The translations under genes and the position numbers were made by a program. Under the pieces are notes generated by a model, which searched no databases, was not told the origin of the DNA, and saw only the letters and a program-made list of their open reading frames with translations. Below are positions 29,020-40,230 of a stretch of DNA of 64,000 nucleotides, piece after piece (positions within the stretch are counted from its first letter, which is position 1; each line of letters begins with the position of its first letter). Where the stretch lies: positions 1,062,284 through 1,126,283 of the forward strand of contig CAUYUJ010014604.1 of the NCBI GenBank assembly GCA_963575745.1, given 5' to 3'. Source of the DNA: Prorocentrum cordatum. Its lineage: Eukaryota > Sar > Dinophyceae > Prorocentrales > Prorocentraceae.

Positions 29020-29350
29020 GACGGGGACCCAACACGATCCAAGATGTTCCGAGACGCTTCCAGGCGGTCCAAGAGGTCGCCAACATGGCCCTCAGACGGC
29101 CCAACAGGGTCCCAAGACGGCCCAAGAGGGCCCCATTTGGCTGCCCAAGAGGGCCCGAGAGGGGGAACTCGAACTGACATTTTGCGCCCTCCGCCCCAAG
29201 ATGATCTCCGAGATCGTCAGCATGCACCCAAGAGGCCCCTCGGAAGCTCCAGGAGGCTTCCACGATGCCAGAATCAGGGCCCCAGAGGCCCCCGAGAGGC
29301 CTCCAGACTTCACACCACCGCCTCCGAAAGGCTTCCAACGGAAGATCCCG
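29020..29350. repeat. GGCCC-type degenerate array
   Basis: Plus-polarity CCCAAGAGGGCC units with the GAACTCGAACTGACATTTTG spacer at 29166-29185. No gene. Confidence 0.7.
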
Positions 29351-29389
29351 TAGGGAGCTCCGGGACCGCGCCGGCCACCCAATGGAGCC

Positions 29390-29970
29390 GTATGAGCGAC
29401 CCAAGAGGAGATCAGATGTTCGGCCACACGCGCGCTGAGGCCATTGAGACATTCGTATGCTGGCCTCTTCTCATGCCTCCTTTCTCGCTCCTTGCTCCAC
29501 GCTCCACGCTCCTCGCCTCTCTCTCCTCGCCACTAGCTCCTCTCCTCTCACTCCTCCTCGGTCCTCCCGCCTCTCCCCTGACCCCTCGCTTCTCCCTCCT
29601 TGCTACTGGCGTCTGCCTCATCCCTCCTCTTTGGCTGTCTCTCATCCCCCCTCGTCTCTCTCTCTCTCTTTCTCTCTCCCTCCTCGGCCGTCGCTACTCC
29701 CTTCTCGCTCCTTGCTCCTCGCTGATCGCTCCTCGCTTTCCCCACCTCCCCCTCGACGTCTCGCACCTTGCTCCTCGCTCCTCGGTCCAGCCACGAGCTG
29801 CAGGTTGCGTCAGCTAGCAAGGGTACCAAGAAGCAGCACTCTGCAGCCTCAAGCAGCAACAACAGCGAACAGCAGCTGTCCGCAGAAAGCAGCGACACAC
29901 GCAGCAAAAGTAAGCAGCAGCATCATGCCGCAGGCAGCAGCACCCTGCAGCTGCAAGTAACAAACGCAGA
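29390..29970. repeat. Composite repeat: pyrimidine tract plus CAG tract
   Basis: Starts with GATCAGATGTTCGGCCACAC (29410-29429), followed by a C+T-rich tract to 29790, the linker GAGCTGCAGGTTGCGTCAGC (29796-29815) and a CAG tract. The same order is seen at 6330-6860 and 33955-34540. No gene. Confidence 0.75.
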
Positions 29971-30032
29971 GGCGATGTTCGAGCCCAACGCCATCACGAA
30001 AGCCTTTCTGGCAACATCTCAGTATTAGTCAG

Positions 30033-30323
30033 GTGTCAGTACTAGTTAGCTACAGCGCTGCGATCAGCGCGTGCGGAAAGGGCGAGCAGTGGGAGCGGGC
30101 TTTGACGATGCTAAGCGAGATGTGGGGGGCGAAGCTGGCGCCCACCGTCTTCTCTACTACATTGCAGGGCCCAGTGCGTGCCAGAAGGGCGCAGGCTCCA
30201 ATGTCTCAAAACCGCCCCGGGCTGGCCCCGGGCCGCCCCGGGCCGCCCAGGCAGGCTCCAGGACATGTCGGGAGGGCCCCCAGAAGCCCCCAAGACGGCC
30301 CCGGAGAGCCCCGGCACGCTTAA
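30033..30323 (+). pseudogene. PPR module (one repeat)
   Basis: Reads VLVSYSAAISACGKGEQWER ALTMLSEMWGAKLAP and then runs into GGCCC-type repeat (30200 on). The palindromic hairpin found before other modules is absent here; the CAG tract ends directly upstream. Confidence 0.55.
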
Positions 30324-31797
30324 AGATGGGCCCAGGACGCCCGAGATTCGCCCCAGGCGGCCCAAGAGGCGTCCAAGACGCCCGAAGAGGCCTCCCAAGA
30401 GGCCTCCCAAGAGGGCCCCGAGCGACAGAAATCGTCGATTTCTAATGTGTTTTTCTATGTTTTCGGCCTCCTCGCCTCTTCGGCTTTCCGACGCTCTAAG
30501 ACGGCCCAAGAATTCCCCCCGACCGCTCCAAGACGGCCGAAGAGGACCCCAAGAGAACCCCAAGACGGGCCAGGAGGGCCCCCAGACCGTCCCAAGACGC
30601 CCCAGGACGGCCCCAGGACGGCCCAGGAGGCGCCCAAGACTGCCCAAGAGGCACCCAAGACGGCCTCAGGAGCGGCCCAAGACGGCCCAAGACAGCCCAA
30701 GAGGCGCCGAGGCGGGTCTCAGACGGCGGCCCAAGAGGCACCCAAGACGGCCCGAGAGGGCCCTAAGAGCCCCCCCGGGAGGCCCAAAATAAGGCCGAAG
30801 AGGCTCCGAAACGGCCCCCACGAAGCCTTCAGTGCCTTCAGAATTCCCTCCAGGAGCGGGGGAGCGGACGAGAGGCGACAGGCATATCGCAGGCAAAAAC
30901 GCCCCAAGAGATCCCCAAACGGCCCCCACGAAGCCCTAAGTGGCCTCAGAATTGCTTCCAGGAGGGGGGGAGCGGACGAGAGGCGACCGGCATATCGAAG
31001 GCACAAAAGAACAATGTTGGACGCTCCGAGGGCCTTCGATGTTTCTCCGTTGGGGAGAGTCGTCGTAGGATCGACGATTGCCGACCGAGGGCAGCGAATC
31101 CAGTGGAGGCCCAAGAGGCCCCCAGGAGCCCAAAAGAGATCCCCAAGAGGTGCCACGGGGCTTAAAAACTGCTTCGAAGCGAGGGGGGCGGACGAGGGGA
31201 CCGCCTCAGGAGGTTTTGGACGGTTTTGGGCCTCAAAATCGTCCGCTTTACGACGGTTTTGGAAGGATTTTGGCCTTCTCGCCTTTTCCGCTTTCCGACG
31301 CTCGAAGACGGCCCAAGAGGCCTCCAAGAGCGCCCCAGAACGGCCCAAGAGGTTTCCAAGAGCGCCCCAAGACAGCCCAAGAGGGCCCCAAGACGACCCA
31401 AGAGACGCTCAAGACGGCCCACGAGGGCCCGAAGACAGGCCCAAGAGGGGGCCAAGAGGGGGACCACGGACCGAAAATCCGAGCCTTCCGCCCCAAGAGG
31501 GCGCCAGGAGGCCCAAACAGGCCCCCAAGAGGCCCCAAGGGGCCGCCAAGAATCCCCCGAAGAGGCCCCAGGAGGCTCCCAAGGAGCCCAAACGAGGCCC
31601 CTACAGAGGCCCCAACAGCTTCCAAAATGGCCCCGAAGAGGCCTCGAGCCCGCCTCCGAGCTTCCTCGCCGCGAGGGTGCCAACACGGCCCCAGACCGGC
31701 CCAGGACGGCCCAAGGCGCGCTCAAGACGGCCCAAGACGATTCCAAGACGGTCCCAGGAGGGTGCGCCCAGGACGGCCCAAGGACGCGCCCGTTCGG
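30210..31797. repeat. GGCCC-type degenerate array, 1.6 kb
   Basis: Plus-polarity short units with spacers near 30430-30490 and 31220-31300 that share CTTTCCGACGCTC. A local duplication of about 120 bp is visible (30810-30900 against 30925-31010, both containing GCGGACGAGAGGCGAC). No gene; frames over 600 codons long here are low complexity. Confidence 0.75.
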
Positions 31798-33245
31798 GGC
31801 CTCAAGACGGGCCAAGATGGCAAGAGAGTCCCAGCTGGCAAAAATCGTTAATTTTCCATTGTTTACTGTTACACCCTTTGCGTTTCCCGCCGTTTCGGCG
31901 GTCCGATGCACCAAGAGGCCCCAGAAAGTCCCAGGAGGGTCCGAGGAACCGCCCAGGAAGGCCCCAAGACGGGCCAAGACGGACCCAGCACAACCCAAGG
32001 CGCGCTGCGACGGCTCAAGACGGCTCCAAGACAGCCCCAAGAGGGTGCCAACACGGCCCCTGCTGGGCCCAGGACGGCCCAAGGAGGCGCACAGGAGGGG
32101 CCCAAGACGACTCCAAGGCGGCCTCCTCACGGTCCCAGACGGCTCCAAGACAGCCCCACGAGGACCCCGATGGGCCCAGGACGGCCTACGGACGCGCCCA
32201 TGAGGGGCCCACGACGAACCAAGACGGCCCCATCAGGGCAAACGGCGCCCTCAAGACGGGCCTAGACGGCTCCAAGACGGCCCTTTGAGGGAGCCAACGC
32301 GGCCCCACACCCTTCGGGCGCACACTTGGGGGGGCTGGGAGCTTGCGACAAGTCTCCCACATTCATTGTCCTGCCCCATTCTGTTCGCCTGGAGGCCTCC
32401 TCCAACCCTGTGGGCGAACAAGAGGAATCCCAGCGGGACGCCAACCCTGGGGCCCGTGGGCCCCGCGCCGCTTGGGCAGAAGACGAACGCCGGGTCTGAC
32501 AGGCCAGCTACCGCCCCCCTTTGCCCGATATGCTGTGCCATTCTGTTCCCCCAGGGGCCTTGGCAAACTCTTCGGGCCAAGCAGACCGGACCCCTGGGAC
32601 AGCAGCCAATTGATATGACCCTGGGACCTCTCCGCATTCTTCGGACGAGCATCTGGGGGGCCCAGGAGATTCGGACATGTCTTCCCCATTCCTTGCCCTG
32701 TCCCGTTCTGTTCGCCCGAAGGCCTCCACAGACCCTCTGGGCGAACAGAATGGGACATGGCGAACAAACCCTCCCGTTGGCGGTGATGCGACTGGATCGC
32801 ACCATCAAGGCGCGCCCGGAGGTGATGGCCGACCCAACAGCGGTTTCTCTTAAGAGTTCACTGGATTTCAAATTTTCTTGAAGCTCTCTTGGGCCCTCCC
32901 TGTAGATCCTTGCGAGCCTCCCCGGCGCTTTCGGTGGCTTTCCCCGATGGCCTCCCGAGCCCTTCCCCGAGCGCTCCTGAGACGCCTCAGATGGGCTTCG
33001 ACTTCGACGCACATCCCCGAGAGACTTCGAAACTGTCCTCAATAGGAGGGGGGTGAACGAGCAGTGCGCTGGGCCAAGCTGCTGCAGCGCTGCAAGAGCT
33101 CGGACACGAAGGCGCGGTCTCGCTGCCGCCGCCCGAGCCGCCGCCGTGTTTGTAGATCTTCGGTACAATCTGCGCCGTTCCTCCGAGAACCATTCCAGAA
33201 AGATGTCGTGGACGGAGTCCACGGGTCAGCCCTAGTCAGCTACAG
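31797..33245 (+). repeat. Segmental duplication, right copy
   Basis: Collinear with 23515-24905 (described there). It includes roughly 75-80 extra bases (near 32645-32720) whose ends resemble neighbouring sequence, so either a local duplication here or a deletion in the left copy explains the difference. Confidence 0.8.
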
Positions 33246-33609
33246 CGCCGGGATCAGCGCGTGCGAGAAAGGCGGGCAGTGGCAGCGGGCCTTGGGGATG
33301 CTGGGCGAGATGCGGGAGGCGAAGCTGGATCCTGGCGTATTTTTTTCTACTGCATTGCAGTGGCCTCTGTGTGCGAGAGGGGCCTGGGACTCGACTCAGT
33401 CCTCGCGTCCCCCAGCGGCCCCTGGGAGCTTCCACTGGGCTTCTGCGGAGGCCCTGGAAACTTTCAGTGACTGGCCTCGGAGCGCCTCCGAGACAGCCTC
33501 GGACGGCCCCGCGGAGCCCTCGGGAGCTTCAGGCGGTCCGACAGAGCCCCCAAGACCCCCAAGACGGCGGCCCCAGAGAGCCTACGATGCCCATGCCGAG
33601 TGCCTCTAG
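33064..33609 (+). CDS. PPR module (one repeat) in segmental duplication
   Basis: Same N-terminal Arg/Ser-rich sequence as the left copy (CKSSDTKARSRC), then hairpin GTGGAC-GGA-GTCCAC at 33208-33222, then SALVSYSAGISACEKGGQWQ RALGMLGEMREAKLDP. Only one repeat follows, whereas the left copy has two. The remaining frame to 33609 is Pro/Ser/Ala-rich repeat-derived sequence. Confidence 0.45.
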   Translation: MRWAKLLQRCKSSDTKARSRCRRPSRRRVCRSSVQSAPFLREPFQKDVVDGVHGSALVSYSAGISACEKGGQWQRALGMLGEMREAKLDPGVFFSTALQWPLCARGAWDSTQSSRPPAAPGSFHWASAEALETFSDWPRSASETASDGPAEPSGASGGPTEPPRPPRRRPQRAYDAHAECL

Positions 33610-34555
33610 CGGGTGAACATGGTGCAATGCCTTGGGTTTCGTGCGTTTTCACAGCTTCCCGTTCTCGGCTCTGGATTGCTCCGCAAAGGGCCCCAGGCAC
33701 CTCTTAGAGGGCCCCTGCAGTTCCCAAAGGCCCCCAGGAGGGCCCAAGATGCTCTCAAGATGGGGCCTGCTGGCCTCAAAGATGGCCTGAAGATGGCCCG
33801 ATGGCGCCACGCCAGCGCCCCTGGAGCCCCCCACAACCGCAGCCGGAGGCCTCAAGGGAGGCCCAGATGACCCCAAGCGGCGCGGGAGGGACCCCAAGGG
33901 AGCTCAAGGAGCCCCAAAGAAGGCCCCAAGAGGGCCCCGTGAGCGACCTAAGAGGAGACCAGGTGTTCGGCCACACGTGTGCGGAGGCCATTTGGAGATT
34001 CGTATGCTGGCCTCTTCTCAGGCCTCCTTCCTCGCTTCTTGCTCCTCACTCTACGCTCTTCGCTCCTCACTCGTTACTTCTCGCCCCTTTCTCCTTGCCC
34101 TTCTCAATTCGCTACTCCTCACCAATCGAAGCTCTCTCCACGTCCCTCGCTCCTCACTCTTGTCTACTTGCATCTCCCTCCTCCCTGTCCAGCTCTCTCC
34201 CTCATTCCTCCTCGATCCTGACTCCTCGCTCCGCGCTCCTCGCTCCTCGATCCTCTCACGAGCAGCAGGTTACGCCAGCTAGCAGTAGTAGTGAGAAGCA
34301 GCACCTTTCAGCATCAAGTAGCAAGAGCGAGCAACAGCACGCACGCAGCACGAAGCCAGCACCCTGCAGCCACAAGCAACAACAGCAAGCAGCAGCGGCA
34401 ACCATTTCCAGCAGCACGTAACAGCGACAGCAACCATCATCACACAGGAAGAGCTGGCACGCAGCATCAACAAGCACCAGGCTGCAGCAAGCAGCAGCTC
34501 CAAGCCGCACCAAGCAGCAGCATGCAACGGTCAACACTAGCCCGGACCGGCCAGA
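33400..34555. repeat. GGCCC-type remnant and composite pyrimidine/CAG repeat
   Basis: 33400-33590 and 33700-33945 contain scattered GGCCC units; 33955-33975 repeats the GACCAGGTGTTCGGCCACAC lead; 34015-34260 is a C+T tract; 34270-34530 a CAG/AGCAAC tract. No gene recognised. Confidence 0.65.
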
Positions 34556-34564
34556 CGTACCAGC

Positions 34565-34690
34565 ATATATGTATGTATGTATGTATGTATGTGTTTATGC
34601 ATGCATGCATGTATGTATGTATGTATGTATGTACGTATGTATGTATGCATGTATGCATGCATGCATGTATGTATGTATGTATATATGAAA
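34565..34690. repeat. (ATGT)n tetranucleotide microsatellite
   Basis: TATG/GCATG tetranucleotides over about 125 bp, encoding Met/Tyr/Cys/Val low complexity in several frames. Confidence 0.95.
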
Positions 34691-34699
34691 AGGCGTAAC

Positions 34700-34930
34700 G
34701 TCACATATTCTTGGCACACGCATACACGTATACATATACATACATGTATATGCAGGCACACATACACATCGATATGGTAGTTTGGTTTGTTCTCTCTCTC
34801 TCTCTCTCTATTTACATACATATATATATACACAACCGTAAGGGCTTCGCTCTCTGCCGCTGGCCCCCTCTCTCGGAAAATGGGGTATGCAAGAGCTATG
34901 TTGTGAGGCCTGGGCGCCGTCGTGAAGCAG
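34700..34930. other. AT-richer spacer with simple repeats
   Basis: Contains CATATACATA runs, a (TC)n run at 34791-34809 and (TA)n near 34821-34830. No gene seen. Confidence 0.6.
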
Positions 34931-35065
34931 CGTCGGCTCTTGGAGCGCTCTTGGAGGCCCCGTGGGAGCCTCTTGGGCAGTCTTGGGACCATCTTGGGCG
35001 CCTTGGAGCACTCTTGGGCCATATCGGAGGCCTCTTGTACCGTCTTGGGGGCCTTGTATGAAGGA
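34930..35065. repeat. GGCCC-type array in reverse polarity
   Basis: Units read TCTTGGGC/TCTTGGAGG on the plus strand, the opposite polarity to nearly all other arrays in the window. Confidence 0.7.
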
Positions 35066-35425
35066 TTGTGGCTTCGAGAGCGCGAGTACTGGAGACTTTA
35101 CGAGGGTTTATGATTTCGGGGACACGAGGAACACGTACTTTACAAGGGATCGTGGCTTCGGGGACGCAGAATTGCATAGTACATTACGAGCGAGTGTTGC
35201 TGTGGAGACGCGACCATGATAGCATTTATCAGGAAGTAAGGTCTCGGGAGCGCGAACGCAGCATTATTTGCTAGGTTTTACGGCCTCGGGGGCGCGAACC
35301 TCATGTAAGTTACGAGCGTCGATGGCCTCGGGGCGCGACAATGGTATACTTTACTCAGGATTATGGTTTCGGAGCCACGAATCTCGCGTGTTGTTACGTG
35401 TTCCAGGACCCCCCAGAAATTTTAC
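35066..35425. repeat. Degenerate tandem repeat of about 40-45 bp
   Basis: Repeated phrases TTATGATTTCGGGGACACGA, GATCGTGGCTTCGGGGACGC, CTCGGGGGCGCGAA and TTACGAG recur every 40-45 bp. No gene. Confidence 0.65.
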
Positions 35426-35685
35426 GAACCGCTGTAGGCGAAGGTCACCAAAACGGTGTTCGGCCCCCCCCTTCGCGCAGACTTCAAACATTCACAGTAG
35501 GAAGCAGAACACAGAATTGTAACACCCGAGACTGGAAGCTGGAACTGGAGCAGGGAGCAGCAAGCCTAAGCCGCGGAGCCTGATTGCACCGCAAGGGTGC
35601 CAGTGTATATATGCATAGACATATGTCTGTCTATTCCGCAAGTAGTGCCTGCACATACGGGTTCCATGTCCTCGAATGTGGGTCT
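35426..35685. other. Spacer, nothing recognised
   Basis: No repeat unit, open frame of note or RNA structure recognised. Confidence 0.4.
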
Positions 35686-35975
35686 GGGGGTCGGTCTGGC
35701 GGCTCCGTGGTCGCCGTCGCCGCCTCGTCGCCGCCCGTCGTCTGGGCCTGGGGCTCGGACTGGTGGTTCCATGGTTGCCGTGTCCGCTCCGCCGCCGCTT
35801 GGTCGCCGCCCGTCGTTTTTATCTGGGGTCGGTCTGGCGGCTCAGTGGTCGCCGTCGCCGCCCCGTCGCCTCTTTGTCACCGCCCGTCGTTGTTGCCTGG
35901 GGGTCGGTCTGGCGGCTCCGTGGTCGCCGTCGCCGCCTCGTTGCCGCCCCGTCGCCGCCCGTCCCCACATAGATT
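35686..35975. repeat. GC-rich minisatellite, unit about 70-80 bp
   Basis: The phrase GGTCGGTCTGGCGGCTC followed by GTGGTCGCCGTCGCCGCC occurs three times with a diverged fourth unit. It is open in several frames without recognisable protein. Confidence 0.8.
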
Positions 35976-35999
35976 GCACAACATGTATCCTCAGTTCTA

Positions 36000-38900
36000 A
36001 AAAGAGTTCGGATCTCCCCCCCCCCGGAACTGTCGGTACCCAGTGGGCTAGTACAATGTATGTCTGGTTCTGTTTCGTCAGTCATTTTGCATACGAATTC
36101 GCAGCGTTCCGCCAGACCCCCTGCATCGCCCCCTCATCCCTGCCAAACAGTACTATGCCCGCACACTCGTTTATGAACAATCATGTTCACCCATCCCTTG
36201 CAGCAGATGGCACGAAGTCCACGCGCGAGTCGTCGCGCGCGTATGTCCCAATTTGTTTTAAACATTCGGTTCCGTAAGGACTTCAAGATCCAGGTTCCCG
36301 ATCACACATTCATCATAGCACCAATTGTGTCGCAACGTGCGACTTGCGAATTCTTGCGAAACCATCGGTGTTTCTTCAACTTCACCCAGTGCGACCAAGC
36401 GGGCCTCTCGCGCACGCGTGTTGAAATCATTCGGGCGCCCTTGCGCGCTTGCTGGGGGTGGGGTGGTGGAGGGGGGACACGATCCCTGTCAAGTAACACC
36501 TCTCGGGCCACTCGCGCCCGTCGGCCGCGATCGCATGCAATTTTTTCAAAACCTCATCACCGATACGTGGACACCAGCATCCTCACCAGCGTCATCAACA
36601 TCGGCGCCGTCGTCGGCCTCGCCGTCGTCATCGTCATCACCGTCACCAGCATCGCTACTATCATGGTCGTGTGCCTCTGTCGACGTTGTCATGATACCGC
36701 GCCCGCCCGAGCCACCGACCCGCAGTGAAGTCCCCGCGCGCCAACGCGGCTTGCGAGTCGCGTTGGGAAGTGCCCAGCGGACAGCGCCACCGCGGCCGCA
36801 TCGGTCGCGCCGAACTTCCTGGTCTCTATGCGCGCGAGCATGCGCGCGTTTGCGCGGCCGCAGAGATGCATCAGTCAGCGCCGAGCAGTCATCGCAATCG
36901 CCGCAGAGTGGGTTTTGCAAACCAAGTTGCGGGCGGGTGGATGGGATGATTGCGCGAGCAGCGGAGTTGACAACTTCAACGGTTACAAGAATAATCGCGC
37001 TACATCTACTGCACCACGTATATCTTCTACGCTGAGAAGGAATTCGGATCTTCCCCCCAGGCCAGCATTATCGATCCCCTCTGGGGATGCGCAATTCACA
37101 TTTGATTCTGCCCCACTGTGCGCGCACATGTGTTTATCACAAAAAACCATTTGGAATAGCCACTGGGAAGATGTAGCAAAGTGCTCCAAAACATTAGGTT
37201 CCGCTCTGTTCGCGAACCTGCGCGCGTTTGCGCGGCCGCAGCGATGCGCCCGCCAGCGCCAAGCAGTCATCGCAATCGACGCCGCATGGGTTTTGCAAAC
37301 CAAGTTGCGGTCGGGTAGGAAGGAGGATTGCGTGAGCAGTGGATTTGACAATGCAGTAGCGAGCGTCAGTAACAAGTCTTTTCTAGGAGAGAGCAATTTC
37401 CACCACCAAGGCTGGGTTTATCCGCTCACCCTCGCGTGATGCAATTTGCCATGATGCTGTCTCCCCGTTTATTTTCCATGTGAACTCAGACCATCCTAAT
37501 TCGCCCAGTTGGTATCGACCCTCCCTCCCCAATTTTTGTCGAATCAGTTCATGCGCGCGCGTTCGTTGATCAAAACCCGGAAGTTTCCATGAACCTTTTT
37601 GCAACATGTAGGGCTAAGTGCGCATGCGCTTGTCGCGCGCGCATGCCGGAATTTTTTGACAACGTTGGGTTTCGCGCGGTTACCAAAATCGGGCGTCCCG
37701 AACCCACACGAAACAAAACATAGTTCCGCAAGTTGTGATTGAATAAAGGTCTGCGCGCGCGCTCCTGCGAGTTCTGAAGGTAGCCGTGGACAAATACAGA
37801 GTACAACGCCGTTTTCATCAAATGCGACCACATGGGCCTCGCGCGCGCGCGTGTCGGAATCATTCGGTCGCCCTTACGCTTGTGCTCGGGGGACACGATC
37901 CATGTCGAGTCATACCATGCGGGCCACTCGCGCGCGTCGGCCGCGCGAGCGCATGCCGAAACCCCTCAAAAAATTGAATCGCCGACGCGTCCGCACCATC
38001 GTCGTCGTCGGCGTGATCAGCATCGGTGCAGTTTTCGGCCATGCCACAAGTGTCTACAAGTGTCGACGTCGCCATGGTACCGCGCCCGCCCAAGGCACCG
38101 ACTCGCACCCGCGCGCCCGAGTGTCAGCGCGGCGTCGGCGTGCAAGACGCGCTGGGAAGTGCCCGGTGGTCAGCGCCACCGCGGCCGCGTCGGTCGCACC
38201 AGACTTGCTGGTCGCTGTGCGCGCGAGCCTGCGCGCGTAAACGCGGCTGCGGCGACGCGCCAGCAGTGATTTTGCAACCAAATTTCGGGTGGGTGGGTGT
38301 GATGTTTGCACGGGCGTAGGGGGTGGTCACGCGGAGCAGGCAATTCCTCTTGCGAAAGGGAACTGGATTCTGGAGGAGTTCTACCACCCCCCAGGCCGAG
38401 ATCATCCGCCCGCTTTGTTTTGTATGCCAACAGTCGTAGGATTTTGCCCCATCCCCACATCATGCCAACCCAGTCGTTATCGACCCCCTTCGCCATGCTT
38501 TTCAACAGAAAAATATGCGCGCGCACTCGTTGTTCAAAAACTAACAATTTCCAATAATCCTTTTACGCGACAGGGGACGAAGTGCACGCGCACGCGTCGT
38601 CGCGCGCGCATGCCAGATTCGATCAAGCACCTTCGGTTTCGCACGGGTGTCGAAATCGAGCTTCCCGATCACATATAAACACAAATAATTCGCACCACCA
38701 TTTTCCGAGAAAGGGTTTGCGCGCGCGTCTTTGTATTGACACAACGAAATTCTGAGTTTTGACCAAACGGGCTTTTCGCACGTGCGTGTCGACAACGTTT
38801 GAACGCTCTTGCCCGGATGCTGGGGGGGGGGCGGTGCATGATTCCTGTCAAATCATACCATGCGGACAACTCGCGCGCGTCGGCAGCGCGCGGGTGTCGA

Positions 38901-39620
38901 AATCCTTCCACAACTTTCCGCACGGATGCGAAGACACCATTATCTCTATCGGCGTGATCAACATCGGTGCCGTCATCGGCTTTGCCGCCGTCATCGCCAT
39001 CATCGTCACCAGCATCGCTACTATCATGACCTTGTCTGCCGTTATCGGCGTCGCCATGATACCGCGCCCGCTCAACTCACCTACTCGCGCTGGACTGCAC
39101 GCGCGTCAGCGCGGCCTGCGAGACGCGCTGGGGAGTACCCAGCGGTCAGCGCCACCACGGTCGCGTCGTTCGCTCCAAATTAGTTGGCCGCTGCGCGCGC
39201 GAGCGTACGCGGGTTAGCGCGGCCGCAGAGATGCATCAGACAACGCCAAGCAATCATCGCAATCGCCGCCCCATGGGTTCTGCAAGCCAAATTGCAGATG
39301 GGTGGGTGGGATGATTGCGCGAGCAGGGGGGGTGACAACTCCAAGAATTTCCAAATCAATCGCGCCACATCTATTCTACCAGTATATATATATATATATT
39401 CTTCTTTGAAAAAATCAGATCTTCCCTCCACATCGGGATTGTCGGCCCCCCTGGGGTGTGCAATTTAGATTTGACTCTGCCCCACTGTGCGCGCACACTC
39501 GTTTATCACAAACACTCAATTTGCAATATTATATTCGGAAAAAATCTATGAAGTACTGAAAAACGTTAGGTTCCGCACCCACTTCAAAAACGAATGTCCC
39601 GGAAGCATATAAAGCACATG
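36000..39620. repeat. Tandem block of diverged 1.1-1.3 kb units
   Basis: Three to four units share, in order: a block with GTCGCGCGCGCATGCC, a block with GAAATCATTCGG..CGCCCTT, a C-rich GGGGACACGATCC segment, an ATC/GTC trinucleotide-rich segment, a block GATACCGCGCCCGCC, a block with CAACGCGGC..CGCTGGGAAGT, and a block ending GGTGGGATGATTGCGCGAGC. Landmarks lie at about 36414, 37847 and 38777; 37050-37440 is a partial unit. The plus-strand reading of the trinucleotide segment is hydrophobic (SVINIGAVVGLAVVIVITVT at 36590-36660, a similar stretch at 38955-39060); the minus-strand reading is Asp-rich. Local GC content is lower than elsewhere. I cannot assign a gene. Confidence 0.65.
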
Positions 39621-39699
39621 TTTTGCAACGTGGTTATTCAAACAGCTAGCATGGGGCCCAACTTTGTCGAGTGCGCCTTGCGGCACCACCTATCACCCC

Positions 39700-39735
39700 C
39701 GCAAGTGGATGCAGTCCACGGGTCAGCCCGAGTCC
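39700..39735 (+). pseudogene. PPR lead-in relict
   Basis: AGTGGATGCAGTCCACGGGTC preserves the hairpin (GTGGA/TCCAC) and the coding lead-in DAVHGSARVHPT, but the repeat body is missing and GGCCC-type sequence follows. Confidence 0.45.
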
Positions 39736-39769
39736 ATCCTACAATACCCGCCGGTGGGTCCCGCGGGAA

Positions 39770-40230
39770 GGGCCTGCGCTTCCCAGACGGCCCAAGCAAG
39801 TCCAAGAGGCCTCCAAATTCGCTGAAGATGCTTCCATATGGCCGAGGATGACCTCAAGACAACATGGCCCAAGATGGCGTCCAGACGGCCTCAGAGGGTC
39901 CCAAGATAGCCCAAGACGGCCTCCAGACGGCTGAAAAAGCGTGCCCAAAAGGTGTCCAGAGCGGTCCAAGAGCACTCTCAGCAGAGCCTCCTGGTGCAAC
40001 ACTCGCAGGTTTCCCGTAGGATTTTTTGAAACATGTTTAGCATACGCGTTTTGGGGGCTTTTTCAGCGCGTCCACGACGGCCCACCAGCCGCCAAGATCG
40101 CTTCAAGCCAGCTCAAGAGGCTGCCCGAGAGAATCCCAAGGCGGCTCGAGAGGGCCTAAAGACTGCCCAAGAAAGCCCCAAGGAGGCCCAAGATGCGCTC
40201 AAGACGGCCCTAGATGGCCCAGAGATGACC
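39770..40230. repeat. GGCCC-type degenerate array
   Basis: Plus-polarity short units with a spacer near 40005-40060. No gene. Confidence 0.7.

Noticed and set aside
28416-29177. Plus-strand frame of about 250 codons treated as a gene
   Set aside because: No recognisable domain, open on both strands, and its 3' third runs into a GGCCC array; kept only as an unassigned stretch.
30447-32288. A 613-codon plus-strand frame and overlapping minus-strand frames
   Set aside because: Entirely GGCCC-type degenerate repeat giving Pro/Arg/Gly/Ala low complexity; equally open in other frames.
36546-36920. Asp-rich minus-strand protein
   Set aside because: It comes from an ATC/GTC trinucleotide stretch inside a tandem repeat; equivalent frames are not conserved in the other units.
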